Assembly (NCBI RefSeq): GCF_902859875.1
Contig: NZ_CADIKF010000003.1
Location: 186,001-250,000 of the forward strand
Source of the DNA: Paraburkholderia solisilvae
GTDB taxonomy: Bacteria; Pseudomonadota; Gammaproteobacteria; Burkholderiales; Burkholderiaceae
Length of the DNA: 64,000 nt
Reading direction: 5' to 3'
Part shown: in pieces, positions 40,017-49,750 of the stretch
Position numbering within the stretch: position 1 is the first letter of the stretch
Layout: the number at the start of each line of letters is the position of its first letter
The notes under the pieces: generated by a model
The model's database searches: none
The model's input: only the letters and a program-made list of their open reading frames with translations
What the model was told of the DNA's origin: nothing
Program-made: the position numbers and the translations under genes

Positions 40017-41321
40017 ATGACCACGTCCAACGAACTTTCACGCTGCGTAGCGCAGTTCGACCCTCAAGCTTTGCCGGTGACGGCCGCCCAGGCCATCGTG
40101 CGTCAATGGGCGACGCCGGTTTCGACCGTCGAGCGAGTGTCGCTCGCGGACGCGCTCGACCGCGTGCTGGCCGAGGACATCGTGTCGCCGATCGACGTGC
40201 CGGCCTACGACAACTCGGCGATGGACGGCTATGCATTCGACGGTGCGGCGCTGGCCGCCGCAAACGACGGCTCGGTCACGCTCGCCGTGGCCGGCAAGGC
40301 GCTGGCCGGCCATCCGTTCGCGGACCACGTCACGGCGGCGCAATGCGTGCGCGTGATGACCGGCGCGCTGATGCCCGCCGGCTGCGACACGGTGGTGCCG
40401 CAGGAGCAGGTGGAAGCGGCAAGCGACGGTCAATCGGTCCGCTTCGCCGCGGCCGCGCTGAAAAGCGGCGCGAACCGGCGCCGCGCGGGCGAGGACCTCG
40501 CGCGCGGCGCACCGGCGCTGCGCGCGGGACGCATCGTGCGCGCGTCCGACCTCGGTCTGCTTGCCTCGCTCGGCATCGGTGAAGTCGCGGTGCGCCGGCG
40601 GCTGCGCGTTGCGTTCTTTTCGACCGGCGACGAGTTGCGCTCGATCGGCCAGCCGCTCGAACCGGGCTGCGTGTACGACAGCAACCGCTATACGCTGCTC
40701 GCGATGCTGCGCCGCCTGAACGTCGATGCGATCGATCTGGGCGTGGTGCGCGATGAACCCGCCGCGCTGGAAAAAGCGCTGCTCGCCGCAGCCGCGAGCG
40801 CCGACGTGATCCTGACTTCGGGCGGCGTATCGGTCGGCGAAGCGGACCTGACCAAACAGCTGTCGCGCGCGCTGGGCGACGTCGCGTTCTGGAGTCTCGC
40901 GATGCGCCCCGGCCGGCCGATGGCGTTCGGCCGCGTGTGGTCGGGCGGGCGCGCCGGCGCCGGCGACCCGGCGCTCTTCTTCGGCTTGCCGGGCAACCCG
41001 GTTGCGGTGATGGTGACGTTCTATCAGATCGTGCGCGACGCGCTGCTGATCATGGCCGGCGCTACACTGCAGCCCGCGCCGGTGCTGCACGCGAGCTCGG
41101 CCGTATCGATCCGCAAGCGCCCCGGCCGCACCGAGTTTCAGCGCGGCACCGCGCGCCGCAATGCGGACGGGCGCTGGCAGGTCGCGCCCACGGGCTCGCA
41201 AGGCTCGGGCGTGCTCAGCTCGATGAGCGAAGCGAATTGCTTTATCGTGCTGGCGCATGACCAGCCGGACGTCGACGCGGGCGACACTGTCGAGATCATG
41301 CTGTTCGACGGTTTAATCTGA
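40017..41321 (+). CDS. moeA: Molybdopterin molybdenumtransferase MoeA
   Basis: MoeA inserts molybdate into adenylated molybdopterin. The 434-residue protein has PAYDNSAMDGYAF, MTGALMPAGCDTVVPQE, TGDEL, and SGGVSVGEADLTK. It completes the local Moco cluster with moaA and mobA; moaC, moaD, moaE and mogA-type genes are not in the window. Confidence 0.96.
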   Translation: MTTSNELSRCVAQFDPQALPVTAAQAIVRQWATPVSTVERVSLADALDRVLAEDIVSPIDVPAYDNSAMDGYAFDGAALAAANDGSVTLAVAGKALAGHPFADHVTAAQCVRVMTGALMPAGCDTVVPQEQVEAASDGQSVRFAAAALKSGANRRRAGEDLARGAPALRAGRIVRASDLGLLASLGIGEVAVRRRLRVAFFSTGDELRSIGQPLEPGCVYDSNRYTLLAMLRRLNVDAIDLGVVRDEPAALEKALLAAAASADVILTSGGVSVGEADLTKQLSRALGDVAFWSLAMRPGRPMAFGRVWSGGRAGAGDPALFFGLPGNPVAVMVTFYQIVRDALLIMAGATLQPAPVLHASSAVSIRKRPGRTEFQRGTARRNADGRWQVAPTGSQGSGVLSSMSEANCFIVLAHDQPDVDAGDTVEIMLFDGLI

Positions 41322-41416
41322 CGCGCGCGGATTCGCGTAAGAATCCGGCGGAAACTATTGCGCGCATAACAAGGCTCACTACATTGCTCACTACGCGACT
41401 CACGGGTACGACCTCA

Positions 41417-41692
41417 ATGAAAAAACAGATCTCGTCCATCGCACCGGGACAAACCGCCAAAGCGCTGATCCTCGTGTACCTGACCTTCAGCGTGCCGATC
41501 GTGCTGCTCGGCGTGCTGGTCGCCTTTATCCGCTACGGCTCGGTCGAGCTCAGCACGGTGTTCAGCGCGCTGCTGCTCAACGCGATTCTCGGCTTCATCC
41601 TGCTGTGGATCGCGTGTCACGCGTACAACTGGGTCGCGTCGCGTTTCGGCGGCATCGAAATCCAGTTGAGCGACGTGCCGGAGGAAGCGTGA
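41417..41692 (+). CDS. Small two-helix membrane protein of unknown function
   Basis: A 91-residue protein with two hydrophobic segments near residues 14-35 and 44-65, and a short C-terminal tail ending SDVPEEA. I do not recognise the family. The ATG at 41417 fits the hydrophobic profile; a start at 41384 would add 11 residues, and neither has a good ribosome binding site. Its stop overlaps the GTG of the acetyltransferase gene. Confidence 0.75.
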   Translation: MKKQISSIAPGQTAKALILVYLTFSVPIVLLGVLVAFIRYGSVELSTVFSALLLNAILGFILLWIACHAYNWVASRFGGIEIQLSDVPEEA

Positions 41693-42213
41693 CGGCGTCC
41701 ACCATCCGTGCCGCCGTCCGTGCTGCCACCCCTGCCGACGTCGGCGCGCTGATCGCGCTGATGCGTGAGCTGGCCGAATACGAAAAGCTCACGCATCTGT
41801 TCATCGCAACGGACGCAGACCTGCGCGATGCGCTGTTCGGCGCGCGGCCGTCAGCGGAAGCGCTGGTCGCGGAGAAGGATGGGCACATCGTCGGGTACGC
41901 GCTCTTCTTCCACAATTACTCGACCTTCCTCGGCCGGCGCGGGCTCTATCTCGAAGACCTGTACGTGCAGCCGTCGCAACGCGGCAGCGGACTCGGCTCG
42001 GCGATGCTGCGGCAGCTCGCGGCGCTCGCGCTCGAGCGTCAATGCGGGCGCTTCGAATGGTCGGTGCTCGACTGGAATCAGACCGCGATCGACTTCTACG
42101 AAAAAATGGGCGCGAGCGTGCTGCCGGACTGGCGCATCGTGCGCATCACCGGCGCGGCGCTCGAGCGGCTCGCGGTGAGCGGCGGCAACGGCAACGGCGA
42201 TAGCAAGCAGTAG
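41689..42213 (+). CDS. GNAT-family N-acetyltransferase
   Basis: A 174-residue GNAT protein with the acetyl-CoA-binding motif QPSQRGSGLGSAML, LYLEDLYV before it, and the C-terminal WNQTAIDFYEKMGA. The pattern is close to diamine/spermidine-type acetyltransferases, but the substrate is not certain. The GTG start at 41689 overlaps the preceding stop (GTGA), so expression is coupled to the small membrane protein. Confidence 0.88.
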   Translation: MTASTIRAAVRAATPADVGALIALMRELAEYEKLTHLFIATDADLRDALFGARPSAEALVAEKDGHIVGYALFFHNYSTFLGRRGLYLEDLYVQPSQRGSGLGSAMLRQLAALALERQCGRFEWSVLDWNQTAIDFYEKMGASVLPDWRIVRITGAALERLAVSGGNGNGDSKQ

Positions 42214-42384
42214 CGCGAAATAAGCGCGTTGCGCTGCGCCTGCGTCACCGCGGCGCCCGGCAGCCGATGCGAGTGTGCACGGCGGCAGCAGAGGTTGATC
42301 GCGCGCGGCAAAGCGCCGGCCCGAAGAAAGCTCGAAGCCGGCGCAATGAGCCGGGGAAGCCGGGGGAGCCAGAAAGTCAAAAGC

Positions 42385-43863
42385 TCAAGGCTCGTCCGCA
42401 TCCGACCCGGACAACCCATCGCCTAGCAGCTCGCGCGCTTCTTCGCCAGGCAACGCCTCGACGTCGCGCAACTTGCGGTTCATCGCGCGCGTGCGCACCT
42501 CCGCTTTCTCGATAGAACGCGTGACCGTTTCCAGTTGCGCCTTCGTCCTCGCGAGCACGTCGCCGAACTGGCCGAATTCGGTCTTTACCGCGCCGAGCAC
42601 CTGCCACACTTCGCTCGAACGCTTTTCGATCGCCAGCGTGCGGAACCCCATCTGCAGGCTGTTCAGCAATGCGGTCAGCGTCGTCGGGCCAGCGATCGTC
42701 ACGCGATAGTCGCGCTGCAGCAGGTCGGTCAGACCCGGCCGGCGCAGCACCTCTGCGTAAAGGCCTTCGGTCGGCAGGAACAGCAGCGCGAAATCGGTCG
42801 TGTGCGGCGGCGCGACGTACTTCTCCGCAATCGTGCGCGCCTCGCCGCGAATGCGCGCTTCGAGCGCGCGCGACGCTTCTTCGACCGCCACCGGGTCCAC
42901 GCGCTCCTGCGCCTCGATCAACCGCTCGTAGTCCTCGCGCGGGAATTTCGCGTCGATCGGCAGCCACACCGGTTCCGCGGGACCGTCGACCGACGGCTTG
43001 CCAGGCAGCCGGATCGCAAACTCGACGCGCTCGCCGCTGCCCGGCTTCGTCGCGACATTCTTTGCATACTGATCGGCGGTCAGCATCTGCTCGAGCAACG
43101 CTTCGAGTTGCACTTCGCCCCACGTGCCGCGCGTTTTCACATTGGTCAGCACCTTCTTCAGGTCGCCGACGCCGGCCGCAAGCGTCTGCATTTCGCCGAG
43201 GCCGCGATGCACCTGTTCGAGACGCTCGGACACGAGCTTGAACGATTCGCCCAACCGCTGCTCGAGCGTCGCATGCAGTTTTTCGTCGACGGTGCGGCGC
43301 ATCTCTTCGAGCTTCGTCGCGTTGTTCGCTTCGATATCTTTCAGACGCTGCTCGATCGTCGCACGCACTTCGGCGAAGCGCCGGTCGTTGGCCTCGGTCA
43401 TTTGCACGAGCTGCTGCGTGAGCGTGTCGCCGAAGCGCTTCAACGTCGTGCCCTGCTCGTCGCGCGCCTGTTGCGCCTGCAATTGCAGGCTGTGGCGCAC
43501 CGCGTCGAGCTGCTGCGCGTTGGTCTCCGTGAGCTTCACGAGCTGCTGCGCAAAGCCGTCGATCTTGCCGCCCTGCACGCTCGTCATGCTCGTGAATTGC
43601 GCGGCGAGTGTCTGCTGAAACTGCGAGAAGCCGCCCGCGAGCTCGGTACGCGACACCCGCGCGGTTTCGGTGATGTCGTTGCGCACTTCACGCTCGAGCC
43701 GCTCGAACTCGCGCGTCTGCGCATCCGTGCTCGACGCGAGGCGCGCGCCCAGTTCTTCGAAACGGTCATCGCCGCGCGCCCCGCCGCCGCGCAGCAATAC
43801 GACGAGCGCAATGACGAGCGCCACCGCCAGAACGACGACCGCCGCCAGCAATGCGGTGATCAT
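42385..43863 (-). CDS. rmuC: DNA recombination protein RmuC
   Basis: RmuC limits inversions and other rearrangements and has a nuclease-like C-terminal domain. The 492-residue protein has one N-terminal membrane segment (1-26), a long coiled coil (about 40-220), then the RmuC domain (WGEVQLEALLEQMLT, LPIDAKFPREDYERL). Its start overlaps the stop of the upstream dehydrogenase gene (ATGA). Confidence 0.94.
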   Translation of the reverse strand: MITALLAAVVVLAVALVIALVVLLRGGGARGDDRFEELGARLASSTDAQTREFERLEREVRNDITETARVSRTELAGGFSQFQQTLAAQFTSMTSVQGGKIDGFAQQLVKLTETNAQQLDAVRHSLQLQAQQARDEQGTTLKRFGDTLTQQLVQMTEANDRRFAEVRATIEQRLKDIEANNATKLEEMRRTVDEKLHATLEQRLGESFKLVSERLEQVHRGLGEMQTLAAGVGDLKKVLTNVKTRGTWGEVQLEALLEQMLTADQYAKNVATKPGSGERVEFAIRLPGKPSVDGPAEPVWLPIDAKFPREDYERLIEAQERVDPVAVEEASRALEARIRGEARTIAEKYVAPPHTTDFALLFLPTEGLYAEVLRRPGLTDLLQRDYRVTIAGPTTLTALLNSLQMGFRTLAIEKRSSEVWQVLGAVKTEFGQFGDVLARTKAQLETVTRSIEKAEVRTRAMNRKLRDVEALPGEEARELLGDGLSGSDADEP

Positions 43864-44849
43864 GAACGCGCCTTCCCGAGCACGTCCGGATTGACCGGAT
43901 TCGGCGGACGCCCGGCGCGCGGGCCCTCGCCGAGCCCGGCGATCAGGTTGTCCGCGGCGAGATTGGCCATCGCGCGGCGCGTCGTTTCAGTGGCGCTCGC
44001 GATATGCGGCGTCAGCACGACATTGGGCACCGTGAGCAGCGCCGGATTCACGCTCGGCTCGCCTTCATATACATCGAGGCCCGCGGCCGCGATGCGCCCA
44101 TCGCGCAGCGCGACGGCGAGCGCCGCATCGTCGACGATCCCGCCGCGCGCGATATTGGTCAGCGTTGCGGTCGGCTTCATCAGCGCGAGCTCGGCGGCGC
44201 CGATCGTGTGATGACTCGCCGCGCTATACGGCAGCACCAGCACGACGTGGTCGGCACGCTTGAGCAGGTCTTCTTTCGACACGTACTGCGCATTCAATTC
44301 CGCCTCGATCTGCGGCGCGACGCGCGAGCGGTTGTGGTAAATCACCCGCATGTCGAAGCCGCGCGCGCGGCGCGCGAGCGCCTGGCCGATGCGGCCCATG
44401 CCGATCACGCCGAGCGTGGAGCCGTAGACGTCGGCGCCGAGGAAGCTGTCATAGTTCCACTTCTTCCAGTGGCCGGCACGCAGCCAGTGCTCGGACTCCG
44501 CGATGCGGCGCGCGGTGGCCATCATCAGCGCCCAGCCGAAATCCGCGGTGGATTCATTGAGCACATCCGGCGTGTTGGTGCCGAGCACGTACGCCGCATT
44601 GAACGCGGCCATGTCGAAGTTGTTGTAGCCGACCGCCATATTCGCCACGACGCGCAGACGCGGCGCGGCCGCGAAGGTCGCGGCGCCGATCGGCTCGCCG
44701 GCCGTCAGCGCGCCGTCCTTGTCCGCGAGACGCGCGAGCAGTTCGTCGTTGCCGAGCACGTCGCCGTTGTTCCAGTCGACTTCGAAGTATTGCTTGAGCC
44801 GCTCGATCACGTCCGGAAAGATCGGACGTGCGACCAGGATTTTTTGCAT
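43860..44849 (-). CDS. D-2-hydroxyacid dehydrogenase (glyoxylate/hydroxypyruvate reductase type)
   Basis: A 329-residue NAD(P)H-dependent dehydrogenase. Visible are the Rossmann motif GVIGMGRIGQALARR, the catalytic Arg in NIARGGIVDD, the Glu in VYEGEPSVNP, and the His in LTPHIASAT. It looks like GhrB-type reductases that reduce glyoxylate, hydroxypyruvate or 2-ketogluconate. I chose the ATG at 44849, directly before QKILVARPIFP. Confidence 0.9.
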   Translation of the reverse strand: MQKILVARPIFPDVIERLKQYFEVDWNNGDVLGNDELLARLADKDGALTAGEPIGAATFAAAPRLRVVANMAVGYNNFDMAAFNAAYVLGTNTPDVLNESTADFGWALMMATARRIAESEHWLRAGHWKKWNYDSFLGADVYGSTLGVIGMGRIGQALARRARGFDMRVIYHNRSRVAPQIEAELNAQYVSKEDLLKRADHVVLVLPYSAASHHTIGAAELALMKPTATLTNIARGGIVDDAALAVALRDGRIAAAGLDVYEGEPSVNPALLTVPNVVLTPHIASATETTRRAMANLAADNLIAGLGEGPRAGRPPNPVNPDVLGKARS

Positions 44850-44904
44850 TGCCATTCTCCGGGGAACGCGCCGCACCGTCAGCGGGCGGGCGCTGCAAAC
44901 CACT

Positions 44905-46347
44905 TCAGAAAAACAACCACGACGTCGCGATAAACACCGGCATCAGCACCGCGCCGGACCACACGAGATACGCGAAGAAGCCGGGCATACGCACACCGCG
45001 CGATTCGGCAATGATCTTCACCATGAAATTCGGCGCATTGCCGATATAACTGTTCGCGCCCATGAATACCGCGCCCGCCGAAATCGCCGCAAGCGTCGAC
45101 GCGCCCGCGGTCATCAGGTGCTGCGCATCGCCGCCCGCCAGGTTGAAAAACACGAGGTAGGTCGGCGCATTGTCGAGAAACGACGACAGCAGGCCGGTCG
45201 CCCAGAAGTACATCGCATCGCGCGGCTGGCCGGACGCGTCGTTGACCCAATGCACGACGCCCGCGAACGCGCCCGCTTGCCCCGCGCGCAGCATGATGAT
45301 GACCGGCGCGATCGTCACGAAGATGCCGGCGAACAGCTTCGCGACTTCTTCGATCGGCGCCCAGTTGAACGCATTGCCGCGGCGCGCCGAGCGCGGTGTG
45401 AGCGCGAGCGATAGAAGCGCAAGCAGCACGAGCCCGGCGTCGCGCGCCACGTTCTGCAGTTCGATGTGCGCACCCGACAGGTTCCATGCGATACCGGGTT
45501 TCCAGAGGCCGCTCATCAGCACCAGCGCGATCACCCCGGCGAGCAGCACGAAATTGATCCGGCCGTCGATCAAGCATAAGCGAGAATCCGGCGTCGGGTC
45601 GAGAAACGGCGCGCGCGCTTCGCCACTGCGGCGGAAATAGTACGTATCGAGCGTATAGAACACCGCAAGCAGCACGACGCAGACAAAGAGCATCGGCAGC
45701 GCGAGATGCACGGTGGTCCAGAAAAAGCTCACGCCGTTCAGAAAGCCGAGGAAAAGCGGCGGGTCGCCGAGCGGCGTCAGCGCGCCGCCCGCATTCGCGA
45801 CCAGGAAGATAAAGAACACCACCACATGCGCGGCATGCTGGCGGTTGTCGTTTGCGCGCAGCAACGGGCGGATCAGCAGCATCGCGGCGCCGGTCGTGCC
45901 CATCACGCTCGCGAGCAGCGTGCCAAGCGCAAGCAGCGCGGTATTCAGACCCGGCGAACCGCGCAGGTTGCCATTGATGCACACGCCGCCCGCGACCGTA
46001 TAGAGCGTCGTGATCAACACGATAAACGGCAGATACTCTTCCAGCAGCGCATGCGTCAGCGTGCCGAACGCGGCCGCCGGACCGAACGTCACCGCAAACG
46101 GCGCGAGCAGCGCGAGCGCCCAGCCCGCGGCGATCTTGCCCAGATGGTGATGCCAGAGCGCCGGTGCGAGCAGCGGGAAAATCGCGATCGACAGCAGCAT
46201 GCCCGCAAACGGCACCCCCCACCACGCGGACAACGCCGCGCCATCGACGCTCGCCGCGTACGCGAGCTGCGGCCATGCGCAGAGCATCGCAGCAGGCACG
46301 CAGAACGCGGCCGTTACGGCAATGCGCGTGGCGAACGGAGAGGCCAT
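44905..46347 (-). CDS. NhaD-type sodium:proton antiporter
   Basis: A polytopic inner-membrane transporter with about 12 hydrophobic segments. Family-like motifs are NAGGALTPLGDPPLFLGFL and SFLDNAPTYLVFF, typical of the NhaD branch of the ion transporter superfamily. A signal-like hydrophobic stretch lies at the N-terminus. The ATG at 46347 gives 480 residues; a GTG at 46374 is an alternative, and neither has a clear ribosome binding site. It is 55 bases upstream of the dehydrogenase gene. Confidence 0.88.
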   Translation of the reverse strand: MASPFATRIAVTAAFCVPAAMLCAWPQLAYAASVDGAALSAWWGVPFAGMLLSIAIFPLLAPALWHHHLGKIAAGWALALLAPFAVTFGPAAAFGTLTHALLEEYLPFIVLITTLYTVAGGVCINGNLRGSPGLNTALLALGTLLASVMGTTGAAMLLIRPLLRANDNRQHAAHVVVFFIFLVANAGGALTPLGDPPLFLGFLNGVSFFWTTVHLALPMLFVCVVLLAVFYTLDTYYFRRSGEARAPFLDPTPDSRLCLIDGRINFVLLAGVIALVLMSGLWKPGIAWNLSGAHIELQNVARDAGLVLLALLSLALTPRSARRGNAFNWAPIEEVAKLFAGIFVTIAPVIIMLRAGQAGAFAGVVHWVNDASGQPRDAMYFWATGLLSSFLDNAPTYLVFFNLAGGDAQHLMTAGASTLAAISAGAVFMGANSYIGNAPNFMVKIIAESRGVRMPGFFAYLVWSGAVLMPVFIATSWLFF

Positions 46348-46495
46348 CGACGGAGCAGACAAGGCGGTAGGCACTACGGAACGGGCTTAATGAATGTGAT
46401 CGGCGGATCGGGCGGAACCGATGAAGCGGACGCGGCGTGTGTGGCGTACGAGTCAGGTAAAAGACGCGAAACGCGGTCGACCCGCGACGCGCCGC

Positions 46496-47158
46496 TCACG
46501 CGCCCCGCACGACGATCGCATGCACGCGATACGGTCCATGCGCGCCGAGCACCAGCGTTTGTTCGATATCGGCGGTACGCGACGGCCCCGACACGAAGTT
46601 CGCCGCGCGCGGCAGTTCACCGCGTTCGCGGCGAATCAGATCGAAGGCGTCTTCCTGGCAGCCGACGATGCGCGAGGCCGGCACGATCGCGATATGCGTT
46701 TCGGGCAGCAGCCCCGCGGACGAATAGGTTTCCGGACCCGACAGCAGCACCAGCGTGCCGGTCTCCGCAATCGCGCAGAAGCAGCCGGTGAAGCCGACCT
46801 TGTCCGTGTCGTGCGGCTTGCGGAATTCGACCGCGACACCGGCATCGGCCCATGGCAGATCCTGCAGCGTCTGCCATGCAATGGCCTGCACGGGCAGGCT
46901 CTGCCCGGCCAGATAGCGATGCGCGGCGGCCGGAACATCGGCCAGCGCGTCGACCGTATCGACGGTGCTGGCCATGGCCTGCGCGCGCTCGACAAAGCAC
47001 GCGACCAGATCGTCCGGCAGCGGCGGGCGCGGGCCGCGCGGATGACTGGCCATATAGGCCTGCACCGCCTCACGCTCACCGGCGGCCGGTTCGGGCTCGC
47101 GACCCTGCGCCGCGCGAATGCGCGCGAGGATATTGCGGCGGGCGGTGGATGTATCCAT
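46496..47158 (-). CDS. LUD-domain protein (LutC/YkgG type)
   Basis: A 220-residue protein with LutC features: an N-terminal ARRNILARIRAA helix, then FTGCFCAIAETGTLVLLSGP and the late SGPSRTADIEQTLVLGAHGP. In known systems LutC works with the iron-sulfur proteins LutA and LutB in L-lactate oxidation. Neither is visible here, so it is an orphan in this window. The ATG at 47158 was chosen because GGGGA precedes it at a suitable distance; 47200 is an alternative. Confidence 0.88.
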   Translation of the reverse strand: MDTSTARRNILARIRAAQGREPEPAAGEREAVQAYMASHPRGPRPPLPDDLVACFVERAQAMASTVDTVDALADVPAAAHRYLAGQSLPVQAIAWQTLQDLPWADAGVAVEFRKPHDTDKVGFTGCFCAIAETGTLVLLSGPETYSSAGLLPETHIAIVPASRIVGCQEDAFDLIRRERGELPRAANFVSGPSRTADIEQTLVLGAHGPYRVHAIVVRGA

Positions 47159-47428
47159 GAGCGAAGTCCCCGTATCGTGGCTGATGCGATGAAGCGACAT
47201 CTGATATCTGGCGGATTATACCGGCCGGCCCGGGCGCAAAACATTCGGCCATTCGGCCAATGTTCACGCGCAGGCCGCCCGGGTATGCTCATCGGGCGGT
47301 GTGACTGCGCGAGCGCATCGAGCAAACTCGCGGGGTCGGGCACATCATGCACGCGGCGCCTGTCGCGCACAGCGGCGCGCGCCTCGAACACCTGCGGCGC
47401 GCCGCATTGCCGCCCGCTCACTTCCCGC

Positions 47429-48634
47429 TCACTTCCCGCTGCCGGCCTCTTCGTCGGCTGGTTGCGGGATGCCGAACACCTGGCGCAGGTACGCGAGGTA
47501 TGCCTTGTCGTCGCACATGTTCTTGCCCGGCGAATCGGATACCTTCGCAACCGGCTGGCCGTTGCAGCTGACCATCTTGATCACGATTTGCAGCGGCTGG
47601 TAGCCGAGATCGTTGGTCAGGTTCGTGCCGACGCCGAAGGCGAGCCTGCAGCGCCCGCGAAAGCGCTCGTACAGTTGCATCACCTTCGGAATGTCGAGCG
47701 CATCGGAGAACACCAGCACCTTCGTGCGCGGGTCGCAGCGGTTCGCCTCGTAGTGCCTGATGAGCCGCTCGCCCCAGTCGAACGGGTCGCCGGAATCGTG
47801 GCGCGCGCCGTCGAAGAGCTTGCAGAAGTACATGTCGAAGTCGCGCAGGAACGCCTGCATGCCGTACACGTCGGAGAGCGCGATGCCGAGGTCGCCGCGA
47901 TACTCCTTCGCCCACATCTCGAAGCCGTAGATCTGCGAATCGCGCAGACGCGGCCCGAGCGCCTGGCACGCCTGCAGGTATTCGTGCGCCATCGTGCCGA
48001 GCGGCGTGAGGCCGTGCTTCATCGCATAACACACGTTGCTGGTGCCGGCGAACTGCTCGCCCAGCCCGTCTTTCAGCGTCAGCAGAATCTCTTCGTGCCA
48101 CTGTTTCGAAAAGCGGCGGCGCGTGCCGTAGTCGGCGATCTTGCAATCGGCGAACGCGGGCCGCGCGCCAAGCAACGCGATCTTCTCCTTGAGCCGTTCG
48201 CGGCCTTCGAGGTAGTCCGGCTGCTGCTGCGTGTTGCGGAAATAGACTTCATTGACGATCGCGAGTACCGGCACCTCGAACAGAATCGTATGCAGCCAGG
48301 GCCCGTCGATCTCGATATCGATCTCGCCGTTGCCCTTTGCCGACGGCGTGATCGAAATATATTTCTCGTTCAGATGAAAGAGCGCGAGGAAGTCGATGAA
48401 GTCGCCCTTGATAAAGCGCATCCGGCGCAGGTAGTCGAGTTCGTCGTCGGTGAAGCGCAATTCGCAGAGCTTGCGCACTTCGTCGCGAATTTCGTCGATA
48501 TACGGCACGAGGTCGACGTTCGGCGTGCGGCAGCGGAACCGGTACGCGACGCTCGCCGCCGGAAAGTGATGCAGCACGACCTGCATCATCGTGAATTTGT
48601 ACAGATCGGTATCGAGCAGCGAAGTGATGATCAT
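47429..48634 (-). CDS. pncB: Nicotinate phosphoribosyltransferase
   Basis: PncB uses PRPP, with ATP hydrolysis, to make nicotinate mononucleotide in NAD salvage. The 401-residue protein begins [14 protein letters not shown] and contains [14 protein letters not shown] (region of the phosphorylated His) and [13 protein letters not shown]. It ends with a short acidic tail. It is probably the first gene of its minus-strand unit. Confidence 0.96.
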   Translation of the reverse strand: MIITSLLDTDLYKFTMMQVVLHHFPAASVAYRFRCRTPNVDLVPYIDEIRDEVRKLCELRFTDDELDYLRRMRFIKGDFIDFLALFHLNEKYISITPSAKGNGEIDIEIDGPWLHTILFEVPVLAIVNEVYFRNTQQQPDYLEGRERLKEKIALLGARPAFADCKIADYGTRRRFSKQWHEEILLTLKDGLGEQFAGTSNVCYAMKHGLTPLGTMAHEYLQACQALGPRLRDSQIYGFEMWAKEYRGDLGIALSDVYGMQAFLRDFDMYFCKLFDGARHDSGDPFDWGERLIRHYEANRCDPRTKVLVFSDALDIPKVMQLYERFRGRCRLAFGVGTNLTNDLGYQPLQIVIKMVSCNGQPVAKVSDSPGKNMCDDKAYLAYLRQVFGIPQPADEEAGSGK

Positions 48635-48992
48635 GGTGTGCCAGGCAGGACCGCGGACAAACGACGACGGCGAGAGTCAGTGTATTCGAATGTGAACCCG
48701 CATCCCACGGCGCGAGCAAGCGGATGTTACCCGAATGCCGCGTGAGCGCGAACCCGGCGGCGGGCGGCGCGCCGCCGGCCTCGCCGCAGCCGGCCGGACG
48801 CGCGAGGTCGGTGCGGGCTGCCGGTCCGGCGCGCCGTGACGCGCTTCGCGCCCGCCATAAACTAATCACGAAACGATATAAGAGGGGCGGAACTGCCGCC
48901 TATGCGTCCGGTGGCGTTACGTTACAATATCGCTCTTGGCGTTTTGCCATCCCCACTACCCTATACCGCTACCCGCTTCAGGAGTTGCCTGA
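48635..48992. other. Intergenic region between pncB and fdxA
   Basis: A 358-base divergent promoter region. A TACAAT at 48923-48928 is a plausible plus-strand -10 for fdxA, but no good -35 is seen. A GGCGGCGCGCCGCC palindrome lies at 48763-48776. No gene is visible. Confidence 0.4.
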
Positions 48993-49316
48993 ATGACTCA
49001 CGTTGTGACCGAAAGCTGCATCAAGTGCCGCTATACCGACTGTGTCGATGTGTGTCCGGTGGACTGCTTTCGCGAAGGTCCCAACTTTCTCGCGATCGAC
49101 CCGGATGAATGTATTGACTGCGCCGTATGCGTCGCCGAGTGCCCGGTTAACGCGATTTACGCGGAAGAGGACGTGCCGGGCGACCAGCAGCACTTCACGC
49201 CGCTGAACGCGGAACTGGCCAAGGCGTGGCCGAGCATTACGAAGACGAAGGCGCCGCTGCCGGAAGCCGACGAATTCAAGGATGTGAAGGAAAAGCTCGC
49301 GCTGCTCGAGCGTTGA
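48993..49316 (+). CDS. fdxA: Seven-iron ferredoxin
   Basis: A 107-residue low-potential electron carrier. The cysteine layout Cys9-Cys17-Cys50 fits a [3Fe-4S] cluster and Cys21-Cys40-Cys43-Cys46 a [4Fe-4S] cluster, with free Cys12 and Cys25, as in Azotobacter FdI. AGGAG lies 9 bases before the ATG. The redox partners are not evident from the neighbours. Confidence 0.96.
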   Translation: MTHVVTESCIKCRYTDCVDVCPVDCFREGPNFLAIDPDECIDCAVCVAECPVNAIYAEEDVPGDQQHFTPLNAELAKAWPSITKTKAPLPEADEFKDVKEKLALLER

Positions 49317-49500
49317 TCGCGGCTTGATCGTCCGCTGCCTGGTCCACTGGTTGGCCCGCTGCTTGGCCAGATTCCCCATCCGGACCGTCGCCGCCAGGCC
49401 GGCTCCGCGCACGACATCCGCGCACCGCAACGGAGCAGCCGACAGCCTGCGGCAGCACGGCGCGGCCTGATCAAAGCCAAATCGGGATAAGCCGTAACTA

Positions 49501-49529
49501 TTGACAGGCCCCATAGCACCTCATACAAT
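49501..49529 (+). promoter_or_regulatory. Sigma-70 promoter of tRNA-Asn
   Basis: TTGACA (49501-49506), a 17-base spacer and TACAAT (49524-49529). It ends 23 bases before the tRNA. Confidence 0.85.
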
Positions 49530-49552
49530 TTCGCTTCTCTGCTGTTTGTTGT

Positions 49553-49628
49553 TCCCCGATAGCTCAGTCGGTAGAGCGCCGGACTGTTAATCCGTAGGTC
49601 CCTGGTTCGAGCCCAGGTCGGGGAGCCA
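49553..49628 (+). tRNA. tRNA-Asn (anticodon GTT)
   Basis: A complete 76-base cloverleaf. The acceptor TCCCCGA pairs with TCGGGGA, the D-loop region is AGCTCAGTCGGTAGAGC, and the anticodon stem CGGA/TCCG has GTT at 49586-49588. The T-arm is CCTGGTTCGAGCCCAGG and the CCA end is encoded. A strong promoter and terminator frame it as a single-gene unit. Confidence 0.98.
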
Positions 49629-49635
49629 AACTTCA

Positions 49636-49670
49636 AGAAGGCCCGCATTCGTGCGGGCCTTCTGCTTTTT
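49636..49670 (+). terminator. Intrinsic terminator after tRNA-Asn
   Basis: A 12-bp stem, AGAAGGCCCGCA / TGCGGGCCTTCT, with a TTCG tetraloop and a T-rich tail. It is 7 bases after the tRNA. Confidence 0.9.
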
Positions 49671-49706
49671 CGGTTCCTTGTGCGGGCACGCGGACGGATG
49701 CAGGTA

Positions 49707-49721
49707 TGGCATACTATGCCA
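49707..49721. promoter_or_regulatory. 15-bp palindromic operator candidate for parDE
   Basis: TGGCATA and TATGCCA around a central C, 30 bases before the parD start. ParD-type antitoxins bind such palindromes to repress their own operon; the assignment here is inference from position and symmetry. Confidence 0.55.
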
Positions 49722-49750
49722 ATCGCCGTTCCTCAAAAGAGCCTTGCGCC

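Noticed and set aside
46421..48745. A 774-codon plus-strand frame across the LUD gene and pncB
   Set aside because: Shadow of two well-identified genes on the other strand; Arg/His-rich composition.
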